From: Deferribacteraceae bacterium
Lineage (GTDB): Bacteria; Chrysiogenota; Deferribacteres; Deferribacterales; JAISNW01
Direction of reading: 5' to 3'
Assembly: GCA_031276055.1 (NCBI GenBank)
Contig: JAISNW010000070.1
Coordinates: 1-18,550, forward strand
Length of the DNA stretch: 18,550 nt
Shown here one piece after another: positions 1 to 7,288 of the stretch (positions are counted from its first letter, which is position 1; every line of letters starts with the position of its first letter). The translations under genes and the position numbers were made by a program. The notes under the pieces were generated by a model. It saw only the letters and a program-made list of their open reading frames with translations. It had not been told where the DNA came from and did no database searches.

Positions 1-9
1 AACCTTTCA

Positions 10-154
10 TTTTTGTGTAAACACAAAAAATCAAGGGTGAAGGGGACTTTGCGGAAGGGGAATTTCGGAGCAACCACCCCTTGCACTTAAAACCCCGCTT
101 TTTTATGCAAGCATAAAAAATGCGAGGGTGAAGGGGAATTTCGGAGCAGCCGCC
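10..154. repeat. two imperfect direct repeat units, each headed by an AA-centred palindrome
   Basis: Seen in sequence: a palindrome at 10-29 (TTTTGTGT-AA-ACACAAAA plus one flanking pair) and another at 99-120 (core TTTTATGC-AA-GCATAAAA). Each is followed by the same text: AGGGTGAAGGGGA occurs at 34-46 and 125-137, and AAGGGGAATTTCGGAGCA at 55-72 and 131-148. The first unit has an extra internal piece that duplicates AGGGGA. CCCCTTGCACTT lies between the units (77-88) and recurs at 11247-11258. The stems have U-rich 5' arms and A-rich 3' arms with no following T-run, so they are not canonical intrinsic terminators. They lie just downstream of cheW. Function unknown; a dispersed intergenic repeat is the simplest reading. 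Confidence 0.6.
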
Positions 155-155
155 T

Positions 156-611
156 TTACCCTATACTTTGAAGCTCTATATGTTCTTCAGGGGAGAAGAT
201 TCTTAATATATCTAAAAGGATGATCATCCCCTTAGGCATACGCGCCACCCCTTCCACATACTGCTGTTTAACCGTAGGGGAGATTCCAGGCGCTTCGCCT
301 ATGCTGGAGAGGGGGATGTCCATAACCTCTTCCACCTTATCTACAATAAAGCCGAGACGGCGTTCGTCTACCTTCATTACCACAATGCGCGTATTGCCGC
401 CGATAGGCGCGGCGGTTATATGAAGACGTTTGCGAAGATCAACCACAGGAATTATCCGCCCGCGAAGGTTTATTATACCCTCCACAAAGCTAGGAGCCCT
501 AGGCACAGGCGTTATATCCAACATGCGGATTATCTCCTCAACAGCCATAATATTAAGCCCATAATGCCCGTCTCCTAGAACAAAACCTACAATCTGAATA
601 GTCTCCGCCAT
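156..611 (-). CDS. cheW: CheW chemotaxis coupling protein
   Basis: A 151-residue single-domain CheW, the scaffold that links chemoreceptors to the histidine kinase CheA at the cytoplasmic face of the membrane. The whole length fits the family: an N-terminal strand (QIVGFVLGDGHYGLNI), the conserved stretch VEEIIRMLDITPVPRAPSFV followed by GIINLRGRIIPVVDLRKRL at about residues 45-63, and the later LGFIVDKVEEVMDIP and GMIILLDILRIF segments. The ATG is preceded by GGAGG at good spacing. It lies 86 bases downstream of pta on the same strand and may have its own promoter in that gap. No cheA or receptor gene is in view, so which signalling array it serves cannot be told. The identification is secure. 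Confidence 0.95.
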   Translation of the reverse strand: MAETIQIVGFVLGDGHYGLNIMAVEEIIRMLDITPVPRAPSFVEGIINLRGRIIPVVDLRKRLHITAAPIGGNTRIVVMKVDERRLGFIVDKVEEVMDIPLSSIGEAPGISPTVKQQYVEGVARMPKGMIILLDILRIFSPEEHIELQSIG

Positions 612-657
612 CTGACCTCCAATGAGAGCGCCTATTTAATAATAAGAGAGTAATAAC

Positions 658-685
658 AATATAGCATAATTCGAGGTTTTTACAA
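658..685 (-). promoter_or_regulatory. possible sigma-70 promoter for cheW
   Basis: On the minus strand a good -10 (TATATT, complement of 658-663) is preceded after 16 bases by TTGTAA (complement of 680-685), which matches the -35 consensus at four of six positions. It lies in the pta-cheW gap about 45-75 bases before the cheW ATG. A reasonable but weak prediction by eye. Confidence 0.35.
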
Positions 686-697
686 CAAAAAGCAGCG

Positions 698-1672
698 CTA
701 CACCACAGCAGTTACAGCTATCATATTGGCAATATCTATAAACCCTGCACCCCTTGATAGGTCGTTAAACGGTTTAGCAAACCCTTGTATAACCGGTCCT
801 AGCGATCTAGCCCCTGCGAAACGTTCCACCAGTTTATAGCCGATATTTGCAGAGTTTAAGTCGGGGAATATAAGCACATTCGCCTTGCCTGCAACAGGGC
901 TTGCATGCGCTTTTCTGAGGGCGACTTCCACAACTAAGGCGGCATCCGCCTGCAACTCGCCGTCTGCAAGAATCTCGGGGGCTCTGCCCCTCATTATATC
1001 AAGAGCTTCTCGGACTTTATCCACCCCAGGTCCGCCTGCGCTTCCTTTTGTGGAGTAGGAGAGAAAAGCCACCCTAGGGGCGCTGTTCATGATATTCTTA
1101 AAACTATAGGCTGTTGTTATGGCAATATCTGCCAACGCTTGAGGGGTAGGTTCTAAATTTACAGCGCAATCTGCAAAGAAGAGCACCCCCGCCTCCCCTA
1201 ACGACTCATTTTTGGTTGCCATTATAAAGAAAGAGGAGACAGTTTTTACCCCTTCCATAGGACCTATCACCCTAAGCCCGGCCTTGAGAACATCCCCTGT
1301 GGTGTTCACCGCTCCTGCAAGGCTGGCGTGGGCATACCCCTCCCTTACAAGCATAGCTGCAAAGTAGAGCTCATTGTCCATAGAGCTTTCCGCCTCCTGC
1401 CTAGTAAGCCCTTTAGCGCAACGTAAAGCATAATACCTATCAACAAATTCTTGACGACGTTTATCTTTTTTAATATCAACGGCGATGTAATTGTCCAACC
1501 CCGAGAGGCGAGCGTGAATCTTATCTTGATTGCCAAGTATTATAAGGTTTGCTGTCTTTTCTTTTAGAGCAGCCTCCGCCGCAGATAGGGTGCGCTCATC
1601 TTCACCTTCGGCTAAAACCACAGTTCTATCGGCTAAACGCGCCTGATTGTATATCTTTTCCAATAAATCCAA
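698..1672 (-). CDS. pta: phosphate acetyltransferase (phosphotransacetylase)
   Basis: Interconverts acetyl-CoA plus phosphate with acetyl phosphate plus CoA, the step paired with acetate kinase in acetate formation or use; cytoplasmic. The protein has 324 residues, the usual length of the short catalytic-domain-only Pta. Visible family stretches are VVLAEGEDERTLSAA near the N-terminus, AGAVNTTGDVLKAGLRVIG, the region NLEPTPQALADIAI, SYSTKGSAGG, and the C-terminal FPDLNSANIGYKLVERFAGARSLGPVIQGFAKPFNDLSRG. The start is TTG, chosen because AGGAG lies seven bases upstream on the minus strand and the N-terminus MDLLEKIYNQAR is typical. No ackA is adjacent. A phosphotransbutyrylase is less likely given the GPVIQG..KP.NDLSRG ending. 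It is divergent from the glycosyltransferase gene across a 118-base gap in which no strong promoter was found. Confidence 0.93.
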   Translation of the reverse strand: MDLLEKIYNQARLADRTVVLAEGEDERTLSAAEAALKEKTANLIILGNQDKIHARLSGLDNYIAVDIKKDKRRQEFVDRYYALRCAKGLTRQEAESSMDNELYFAAMLVREGYAHASLAGAVNTTGDVLKAGLRVIGPMEGVKTVSSFFIMATKNESLGEAGVLFFADCAVNLEPTPQALADIAITTAYSFKNIMNSAPRVAFLSYSTKGSAGGPGVDKVREALDIMRGRAPEILADGELQADAALVVEVALRKAHASPVAGKANVLIFPDLNSANIGYKLVERFAGARSLGPVIQGFAKPFNDLSRGAGFIDIANMIAVTAVV

Positions 1673-1790
1673 CGTTCAACTCCTAACTTTATAGTAAAAA
1701 TAAGCCAATAAGCAGAAGTTGTAAAGGGCAAATTATTTTTCTAATGACATAAGCTAATAATTGGGGTAAATAATATCCCATGGGGAGCGG

Positions 1791-2912
1791 ATGAAGATAC
1801 TACTTTATTACTACAACTTAGACAGCGTCGGCGGCGCGCCTAGGGTATATAGCCGCATCGCCAGCTATTTTGCGCAAGAGAGAGGGGATGATGTTTATAT
1901 ACTCTCCCACTTCGGCAAAGCCAGATCATTCTACCCTATAAGCGATAAGGTGAAGATAGCCGCCGCCTTCCCTATACATGCAATCAACCCCAGCCGAGTG
2001 CCGCGCACCCTTCTCTCCCCCTTCCTGACGCCTAAACTTTTTTACACCCTCCTTAAATTTAAGCCTGATATAATAATTGTAAACAACTCTCCATATTATG
2101 GGGTTATTCAGGCGTTTTTCGCCCGTTTTGCCCTCTTTATGCGGAAAACTCCCCTCGTTATCTGGAAACACTCGGGCGCTTTTATGAAGTCCTCCATCCC
2201 TTATAGAGCCACAAAACGTCTATTCTTCCCTCTTGCAGATGCGGTTGTCGCCCTCACAGATGGGGATGCCCGCTATACCCTCAATAAAAAGAGCTATGTG
2301 ATACGAAACCCGATTCCCGCTGAATTTTCCACCTCTCCTAGTGCAAAGCCTCCCCTTAAACGTGAAAAAACAGCCCTATTTGTGGGGCGGCTTGTGCCGC
2401 AAAAGAGCCTCCACCACCTCCTTAAAGCGTGGGCGCACTCTAAAGAGAAATTGAACGATTGGAAACTTGTTATTGTGGGCGGCGGTGAGTTAGAGGGGAG
2501 TTTGCTGACGCTCTCCCGCAAGTTGAACCTCTCTGAAAGTGTCATATTTGCGGGCGAAACAGCCCATGTGGAAGAATACTATAAAAAAGCATCCTTTTTT
2601 GTTCTCTCTTCTATGAACGAAGGGCTCCCTGTTGTTCTCATCGAGGCGCTCTTTTACGGGCTGCCTGCTATCGCCTATGACTGCCCTTTTGGACCAAGTG
2701 AGACTATTCAGCATAATATAAACGGGCTCTTGGTTAAAAATGGAGATATTTCAGCCCTCTCAACCGCAATAGAGAGGCTCGCTTTAGATGATGAATTTAG
2801 GGAGAAACTGGCGGCTGCCGCCCCAATGAGCATCGAAAAATTCTCCTTAAAAGAGGTTGCAGCAGGGTGGGATAAACTATTCTCAGATCTCTTACCACGC
2901 ACCGGTGCTTAG
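1791..2912 (+). CDS. glycosyltransferase family 4 (GT-B fold)
   Basis: A 373-residue GT-B glycosyltransferase of the GT4 type, which moves a sugar from an activated nucleotide donor to a cell-surface glycan, lipid or similar acceptor. The N-terminal domain opens with KILLYYYNLDSVGGAPRV, the glycine-rich acceptor-side loop. The C-terminal donor domain has LFVGRLVPQKSLHHLLKAW (about 196-214), LVIVGGGELEGSL (about 227-238), V.FAGE, and the EX7E pair E277/E285 in NEGLPVVLIEAL, followed by the usual NGLLVKNGD. There is no signal peptide or membrane helix, so it probably works at the inner face of the inner membrane. GGGGAG precedes the ATG at rather short spacing. No other surface-polysaccharide genes lie nearby, so the acceptor cannot be inferred. 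Its last 21 bases overlap the convergent terminase gene. Confidence 0.88.
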   Translation: MKILLYYYNLDSVGGAPRVYSRIASYFAQERGDDVYILSHFGKARSFYPISDKVKIAAAFPIHAINPSRVPRTLLSPFLTPKLFYTLLKFKPDIIIVNNSPYYGVIQAFFARFALFMRKTPLVIWKHSGAFMKSSIPYRATKRLFFPLADAVVALTDGDARYTLNKKSYVIRNPIPAEFSTSPSAKPPLKREKTALFVGRLVPQKSLHHLLKAWAHSKEKLNDWKLVIVGGGELEGSLLTLSRKLNLSESVIFAGETAHVEEYYKKASFFVLSSMNEGLPVVLIEALFYGLPAIAYDCPFGPSETIQHNINGLLVKNGDISALSTAIERLALDDEFREKLAAAAPMSIEKFSLKEVAAGWDKLFSDLLPRTGA

Positions 2913-4322
2913 CTCGTCAACCCCTCTTTTATCGACTGTTTCTATACTTATGGGTAAGGCGAAGGTAAGTGCAAGGGCGTCTGCGGCGTCTGGGCTTGAG
3001 AGCCCCCGTTTTTTCATATCATCTTTCTTTTCTAAAAGGATGCGCTCTTCTCTAAATGTGTAGGATGGGGCGGCAAGCTCCTCTTTAAGATCGCGATCAT
3101 CAGGTATATCTGCATTTTTAAGCCACTCCCCCATATCTCCCCACATCTCGGTTCTCTTGTTGAAATATTTACGTTTGCTGGACGCCCCCGAAAAGGCGAC
3201 CCCAATAACAGAAGAAAAGCCTAGTTGATGCAAGCGATCCACAACCCCCGCCCCTATCCCCGTTTCATCAACAAAGAGTTGAGCGGGCTTAAACTCTTCT
3301 ATCATGGCGGCTATAATTTCTGCAAAGGTCATAGTGTCTAAAGAGCGGAAACGTTTTAATAGTAGGAGTTTATACCCCCTGCGCACTGCAACGGCGGAGG
3401 CGTCTTCGCCAAAACGCGCAACATCCACCCCTATAATAATAGGGGCATACAGCACATCTGTTAGGGGAATCTCCCTCTTTATTGCGGCGTCCAGCCTATC
3501 TGCGGGTATAAACTGGTTAGAGCCTGAACGCGGAAACTCCCCTTTAACGCGGATGCGGAAAAAGTCTGAGTCATCCCCAAAGTCTTTCGCCCACCCCTCT
3601 ATCTGGGCTTTATCGGTCATAACAGCGGTTCTGCTGTCAACCCTAAAGCGATGCCAGCGGTGCGAGAGATCGCCGAAAGCTCTACGAAAACGTCCTGTAT
3701 TGCGGGTAGGGTTGCCGAAAACAAACCATAACGCGCCTTCTGTAGTCATCGCTCCATCGGCGTTTTCCCATATTATATCATCAATGGCGGAGGCTTCATC
3801 AAAGATCATCAGAGTGTTCTCGGCATGAAGCCCTGCAAAAGCCTCGGGGCAAACCTTGCTCCACGCTGCGGCGGATATAAATACATCAGGGTTGTCCTTC
3901 AGCGAGAAACGTTCCCTTGTCCATGTAAACCAGTGGGCGTTAAAGAGACGTTTGTGCCAAACGGCTAGCTCACGCCAAGTTTTGCCTACCAGCTGGCTGC
4001 GGGTGTTAGCGGTGATAACCCCTGCCAGATTAGGTTTACAAGAGATCGCCCAGAGAGCAAGCCATGCCGAAAGGGCGGACTTACCCACCCCATGCCCGCT
4101 GGCGACTGCATATTGAAGAGCGCCTGTGCGGTTAGGGTCATTTAAGCGGTCGCGCACGGAAGCTAAGAGCTCCCTCTGCCACCTATCAGGAGCGCCGCCT
4201 TTTGCCTGCTTCCAGTCTATAATATCTTCTACAAATTTTAGAGGATCGTTTCGGCAGCTTACTAGGCGGCGCATCAAAAGCTCGTCATCCACCTTATCTA
4301 TAACAGCTTTTTTAGAGTTCAT
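2892..4322 (-). CDS. phage-type terminase large subunit (TerL), solitary
   Basis: The motor-nuclease that pumps and cuts DNA during packaging of tailed phages. The 476-residue protein looks complete. The ATPase domain has Walker A SGHGVGKS (75-82) and Walker B LMIFDEAS (171-178, with D175/E176); a coupling-type segment FGNPTRNTGRF follows. The RNase H-like nuclease domain has three acidic clusters: GVDVARFGED (D300), VDETGIG (D352) and SPDAADAL (D445/D448). No small terminase, portal, capsid or integrase gene is visible on either side, so this is a lone gene between a glycosyltransferase and an outer-membrane operon. Neither frameshift nor stop interrupts it. It could be a prophage relic, a domesticated gene, or part of a dispersed cluster like those of gene transfer agents. 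The start is less certain: only a weak AGGCGA lies upstream, and a later Met at residue 17 is possible. Confidence 0.88.
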   Translation of the reverse strand: MNSKKAVIDKVDDELLMRRLVSCRNDPLKFVEDIIDWKQAKGGAPDRWQRELLASVRDRLNDPNRTGALQYAVASGHGVGKSALSAWLALWAISCKPNLAGVITANTRSQLVGKTWRELAVWHKRLFNAHWFTWTRERFSLKDNPDVFISAAAWSKVCPEAFAGLHAENTLMIFDEASAIDDIIWENADGAMTTEGALWFVFGNPTRNTGRFRRAFGDLSHRWHRFRVDSRTAVMTDKAQIEGWAKDFGDDSDFFRIRVKGEFPRSGSNQFIPADRLDAAIKREIPLTDVLYAPIIIGVDVARFGEDASAVAVRRGYKLLLLKRFRSLDTMTFAEIIAAMIEEFKPAQLFVDETGIGAGVVDRLHQLGFSSVIGVAFSGASSKRKYFNKRTEMWGDMGEWLKNADIPDDRDLKEELAAPSYTFREERILLEKKDDMKKRGLSSPDAADALALTFALPISIETVDKRGVDELSTGAW

Positions 4323-4341
4323 ATAACGATCTTCGCCTAAA

Positions 4342-4370
4342 ATTATAAAAAAAGCGGGTTGTTTTTTAAA
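4342..4370 (-). promoter_or_regulatory. possible promoter for the terminase gene
   Basis: The minus strand carries a perfect -10 TATAAT (complement of 4342-4347) with TTTAAA 17 bases further upstream (complement of 4365-4370), four of six matches to the -35 consensus. Transcription would begin only about a dozen bases before the annotated ATG. The region is AT-rich, so a chance match is quite possible. Confidence 0.3.
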
Positions 4371-4428
4371 GAAGTTAGATATATCAGCGGGTTAAACGCC
4401 AAAAAATCTATCTTTATCAAGTTAATAT

Positions 4429-4456
4429 TTGACTTAATCGGACATTTATGTAGTAT
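4429..4456 (+). promoter_or_regulatory. sigma-70-type promoter of the lipoprotein-OMP-ubiE operon
   Basis: TTGACT (4429-4434) and TAGTAT (4451-4456) are separated by 16 bases, about 35 bases before the lipoprotein start codon. A strong GGGAGG ribosome binding site (4478-4483) follows. This is a good consensus match placed exactly where a promoter is expected after the divergent terminase gene. Confidence 0.55.
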
Positions 4457-4491
4457 AAGAGCTAGAGAGGACTTTTTGGGAGGATATTTCT

Positions 4492-5337
4492 ATGAGAGCT
4501 TTTACACTTTTTTTGCTCCTTTCGGCTTTTATCTACATCGGCTGCGATTCTAACATCTATGAAAAAACTATAGCCGATGATGACGGAGATGCTGCACAGG
4601 CAGAGCAGTTAGAGCTCTATCTTGACGATAAGAATTATACAAAGATAATATCCATCCTTGAAGGCGGGGATTATAACAGTTACACCGATAGGGAAAAATA
4701 TCTTCTGCAGCTTGCATATTTAGGAAGTACAGGCTTTGATCTCTTGAGCAACCTTGAGGAGTTTTTAGGGGATGATAACGATAAAGAGCTCACAGACGTC
4801 TTCATAAAAAGTATAGCGGGTGCAAACAGCTTTGCTAATTCAGGCGTCATATCAGCAAAGCGGGCTGTTTATAAAAATATTGTAAAGATAGATGCAGACT
4901 ACAACCAGAGCCGCGACAACGACATCTCCTTTGCAGCAGGGCTTACCGCCACTATAGATACAGTAATGCTTATCGGCAGCTTTGCAGACGACCTCTTAAA
5001 TAATACTTCTCTCGGAGTCAACTTTGATCAAGTCAGCTTTAATGCAGATGATCCTAACTATATCGGCAAGGTGTTTGGCGAGATAGCGGGCAGCCCCACA
5101 GATGTTGCAGCGCTGAAAGGTATGATAGACGCCAAGCTAGGCGATATTATAGACAACACCGGCGCCCTTGAGAAAGTTATTACCCAGTTGGGCGGTTCAG
5201 GTGCAGCGAGCGACCTTAAAGACCTAGAAGAATTTTTAGACGAGATGAGGGATCCTACTTGCATCAAGACAGAGTATGATAGCTGCCTCACTAAAGATTC
5301 TATCTACAACTTCATCGACCTGAAGATAAAAAAATAG
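4492..5337 (+). CDS. predicted lipoprotein of unknown function
   Basis: A 281-residue lipoprotein. The N-terminus is a signal peptide of the lipoprotein class (MRAFTLFLLLSAFIYIGC) with lipobox YIGC and the acylated cysteine at residue 18; the next residue is Asp, which in enterobacteria would signal retention in the inner membrane, but that rule may not hold here. The mature part is acidic and probably largely helical (for example FDLLSNLEEFLGDDNDKEL and ALEKVITQLGGSGAASDLKDLEEFL). Two cysteines near the C-terminus (DPTCIKTEYDSCLTK) could form a disulphide. I recognise no family. It is the first gene after a good promoter and is followed after 20 bases by an outer-membrane barrel gene, so the two products probably act together at the outer membrane. 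Confidence 0.8.
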   Translation: MRAFTLFLLLSAFIYIGCDSNIYEKTIADDDGDAAQAEQLELYLDDKNYTKIISILEGGDYNSYTDREKYLLQLAYLGSTGFDLLSNLEEFLGDDNDKELTDVFIKSIAGANSFANSGVISAKRAVYKNIVKIDADYNQSRDNDISFAAGLTATIDTVMLIGSFADDLLNNTSLGVNFDQVSFNADDPNYIGKVFGEIAGSPTDVAALKGMIDAKLGDIIDNTGALEKVITQLGGSGAASDLKDLEEFLDEMRDPTCIKTEYDSCLTKDSIYNFIDLKIKK

Positions 5338-5357
5338 AGACGAGGATAATACATAAG

Positions 5358-6506
5358 ATGAGAATAGCCACTATACTATTAGCGTTCCTCCTCTTTGCTG
5401 CAGTCAGCTTTGCAGCGAAGAAGGAGTATATAACTAGAGAATATCCGTGGACATTGCGCTCTGTTCGCGCCTTAGGGATGGGCAACGCCTTTTATGCCAA
5501 AAGCGATGACAAATACGCCCCCTTTTACAACCCTGCCGGTCTAAGCAGGATAACTAGGAGTTGGCGGCTGGACATCCTCCCTGTAACAGCGGAGATCAAT
5601 AAAGATTTTAAGGAGCTCTATGAGGATGCCAAGAATGTTGATTTTGACGATAACACAGAGGTGGCGGATTTTCTTCAAGAGCACATCGGAGATAACGCTC
5701 ATATGGCGTTCTCTTTTTACCCCAGCTACACTAGGAAGAACTTTACCGTAGGTCCGTTTGCTGCCTCTAGGGCAAATGTTCTGCCGAGAAACCCTGTGCT
5801 GCCTGAGGCCGGCATATCTGCCGTTGCAGATGTGGGGATTGCCGCGGGCTATGCCCACACCTTTTTTGAAGAATCCCTTGCTTTAGGGCTCGCCGCTAGG
5901 CTGCAGGGGCGCGGCAGCTTAAACAAATCTTACACTGCCGCTGATTTTGTGTCAGGCGAGGCGGAGGATGACCTTGACAATATGACCGCCGAAGACTACA
6001 GCGGCACAGCCTTTCTCTTTGACATTGGGGCAATATATAACTTCAACTCCCTCTTAAATGTTAATTTCAGCCCCCGCGTCGGCTTTGCAGTAAACAATAT
6101 CGGGGTTAAGACCGGTTTTTACGGCGATGTAGATATAACTAAGCGCGGAAGTTCCGGCAACTCGCCCCTTCCCGCCTTTGCAACCCTCTCTTTTGGGGCG
6201 TCTCCCACCGTCTCTTTTCTAAGAACTGATATTATCTTAGATATTGTTGACGTCACCAAAAACTTTGAGGAAGATAGAGATTGGGGGAAACGGATAAATA
6301 TTGGTGCAGAGCTGAATGCAGATCTCCCTGTGATTAGGCATCTGGACTTCCGCGTGGGCTTTCATCAAGGCTATCCAACTGTTGGTTTTGGAGTTAATCT
6401 CTATGTTGTAGAGCTTAATTACGCCTATTATACCGAAGAGTTAGGGGCGTATGCGGGGCAGAACCCCGACAGCCGCCATATTTTAGAGCTTACCATAGGG
6501 CTTTAA
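5358..6506 (+). CDS. outer-membrane beta-barrel protein (FadL/PorV/TraF-like)
   Basis: A 382-residue exported protein: Sec signal peptide at about residues 1-20 (MRIATILLAFLLFAAVSFAA), then the hallmark RALGMGNAFYAKSDDKYAPFYNPAGL. That pattern, an ALGMGNAF stretch followed by an aromatic-Asn-Pro-Ala-Gly-Leu, is shared by the FadL/OmpP1, PorV and TraF-like barrel proteins. The rest alternates short amphipathic strands (for example LDFRVGFHQGYPTVGFGVNLYVVELNYAYY) and ends LELTIGL, with a terminal hydrophobic strand typical of barrel substrates of the Bam machinery. Family members act as long-chain hydrophobic transporters or as secretion accessory barrels; which applies here cannot be decided. 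It sits 20 bases after the lipoprotein gene and 14 before ubiE, so it is probably in the same operon. The outer-membrane location is well supported; the substrate is unknown. Confidence 0.8.
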   Translation: MRIATILLAFLLFAAVSFAAKKEYITREYPWTLRSVRALGMGNAFYAKSDDKYAPFYNPAGLSRITRSWRLDILPVTAEINKDFKELYEDAKNVDFDDNTEVADFLQEHIGDNAHMAFSFYPSYTRKNFTVGPFAASRANVLPRNPVLPEAGISAVADVGIAAGYAHTFFEESLALGLAARLQGRGSLNKSYTAADFVSGEAEDDLDNMTAEDYSGTAFLFDIGAIYNFNSLLNVNFSPRVGFAVNNIGVKTGFYGDVDITKRGSSGNSPLPAFATLSFGASPTVSFLRTDIILDIVDVTKNFEEDRDWGKRINIGAELNADLPVIRHLDFRVGFHQGYPTVGFGVNLYVVELNYAYYTEELGAYAGQNPDSRHILELTIGL

Positions 6507-6520
6507 GCCTCTCCTATTAG

Positions 6521-7216
6521 ATGATGGGTGTGCATCCCCCTGATCCCCTAGCGATAAGGGGGATGTTCGATGAAATATCTCCTAGGTATGATCTAATAAA
6601 TCATCTCTTGAGCTTTGGACGGGATATAAGCTGGAGAAGGCGCGCTGTTCAAGCGCTAGGGGTGCAAGACGGCTATAGGGTGCTGGATCTCGCCTGCGGA
6701 ACAGGGGATATGCTAAAAGCTATAAAAGCCGCCGCCCCTAACTGCACCGCATTTGGGGGCGACTTCAGCATAAATATGCTGCGCGCCGCCGCTAAAAAGG
6801 GGACGCCCGCCTATCTAGCAGCGTTGGATGCCTGCGCTCTCCCATTTGTTCAAGAGAGCTTTGATCTTATCACCTTCTCTTTCGGTTTTAGAAATATCCC
6901 TGATAAAGCTAGAGCTTTGCAAGAAACGTTTAGAGTTTTAAAGCCCGGCGGCGCGCTCGGCGTCTTAGAATTTTCAAAACCGAAAGGGAAGCTCTTTTCA
7001 GCGGTATATTGGTTCTATTTTAGATATATCTTTCCTGTCATAGGCGCTCTTATATCAGCAAATATGGGTGCATACGCCTATCTGCCTTCATCTGTAGCCG
7101 CCTTTCCTGATGATAAAGAGTATACGGCTATGGTAGAGGCGGCGGGGTTCTCCGTTGAGAGCTTTACCGCCTATGATCTAGGCGTCTGTTCTCTTCTTGC
7201 AGCAAAAAAACGGTGA
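6521..7216 (+). CDS. ubiE: UbiE/MenG demethylmenaquinone (ubiquinone) C-methyltransferase
   Basis: A SAM-dependent methyltransferase that makes the ring C-methylation of menaquinone (and of ubiquinone where present). The 231-residue length is usual. Family marks: RGMFDEISPRYDLINHLLSFGRDISWRRRAV near the N-terminus, the SAM-binding motif VLDLACGTGD (about 54-63), the acidic GGDFSINML, the stretch FGFRNIPDKARALQETFRVLKPGG, and the late FSKPKG and LGVCSLLAAKK. The first motif differs from the classical signature at two places: Ile for Met in the Y-D-x-M-N position, and Asp where His is usual four residues after the Ser. Two adjacent ATGs (6521 and 6524) are possible starts, and no clear Shine-Dalgarno sequence is seen, which suggests coupling to the preceding gene 14 bases away. 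It implies a quinone-based respiratory chain, most likely menaquinone. Confidence 0.9.
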   Translation: MMGVHPPDPLAIRGMFDEISPRYDLINHLLSFGRDISWRRRAVQALGVQDGYRVLDLACGTGDMLKAIKAAAPNCTAFGGDFSINMLRAAAKKGTPAYLAALDACALPFVQESFDLITFSFGFRNIPDKARALQETFRVLKPGGALGVLEFSKPKGKLFSAVYWFYFRYIFPVIGALISANMGAYAYLPSSVAAFPDDKEYTAMVEAAGFSVESFTAYDLGVCSLLAAKKR

Positions 7217-7288
7217 TCAAGTTTTTGACTTGCTAAAGCTAATAAAAAAATGTATTCATTATCTGTAAAGTTTAAGGAGGTTGTTTAT

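Noticed and set aside
99..120. Intrinsic terminator for cheW
   Set aside because: The stem is strong, but its A and T runs are within the stem in the wrong order for either strand, and no T-run follows.
1..155. CRISPR-like array
   Set aside because: There are only two imperfect units, of unequal length, without regular spacers or cas genes.
1673..1790. Divergent promoters between pta and the glycosyltransferase
   Set aside because: TTGTAA/TAATGA on the plus strand and TATAAA on the minus strand are weak matches. The minus-strand one would start transcription at the ribosome binding site. Not strong enough to annotate.
3304..3828. Long open frame antisense to the terminase gene
   Set aside because: It lies wholly within a gene with clear terminase motifs, and its product has no recognisable domain.
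7217..7288. Terminator or promoter in the ubiE-Sel1 gap
   Set aside because: CAAGT/ACTTG gives only a 5-bp stem without a T-run, and the TTGACT inside it has no -10 at a suitable distance.
7250..7288. Upstream in-frame ATG for the Sel1 gene
   Set aside because: It has no ribosome binding site, while the ATG at 7289 follows AAGGAGG and begins a proper signal anchor.
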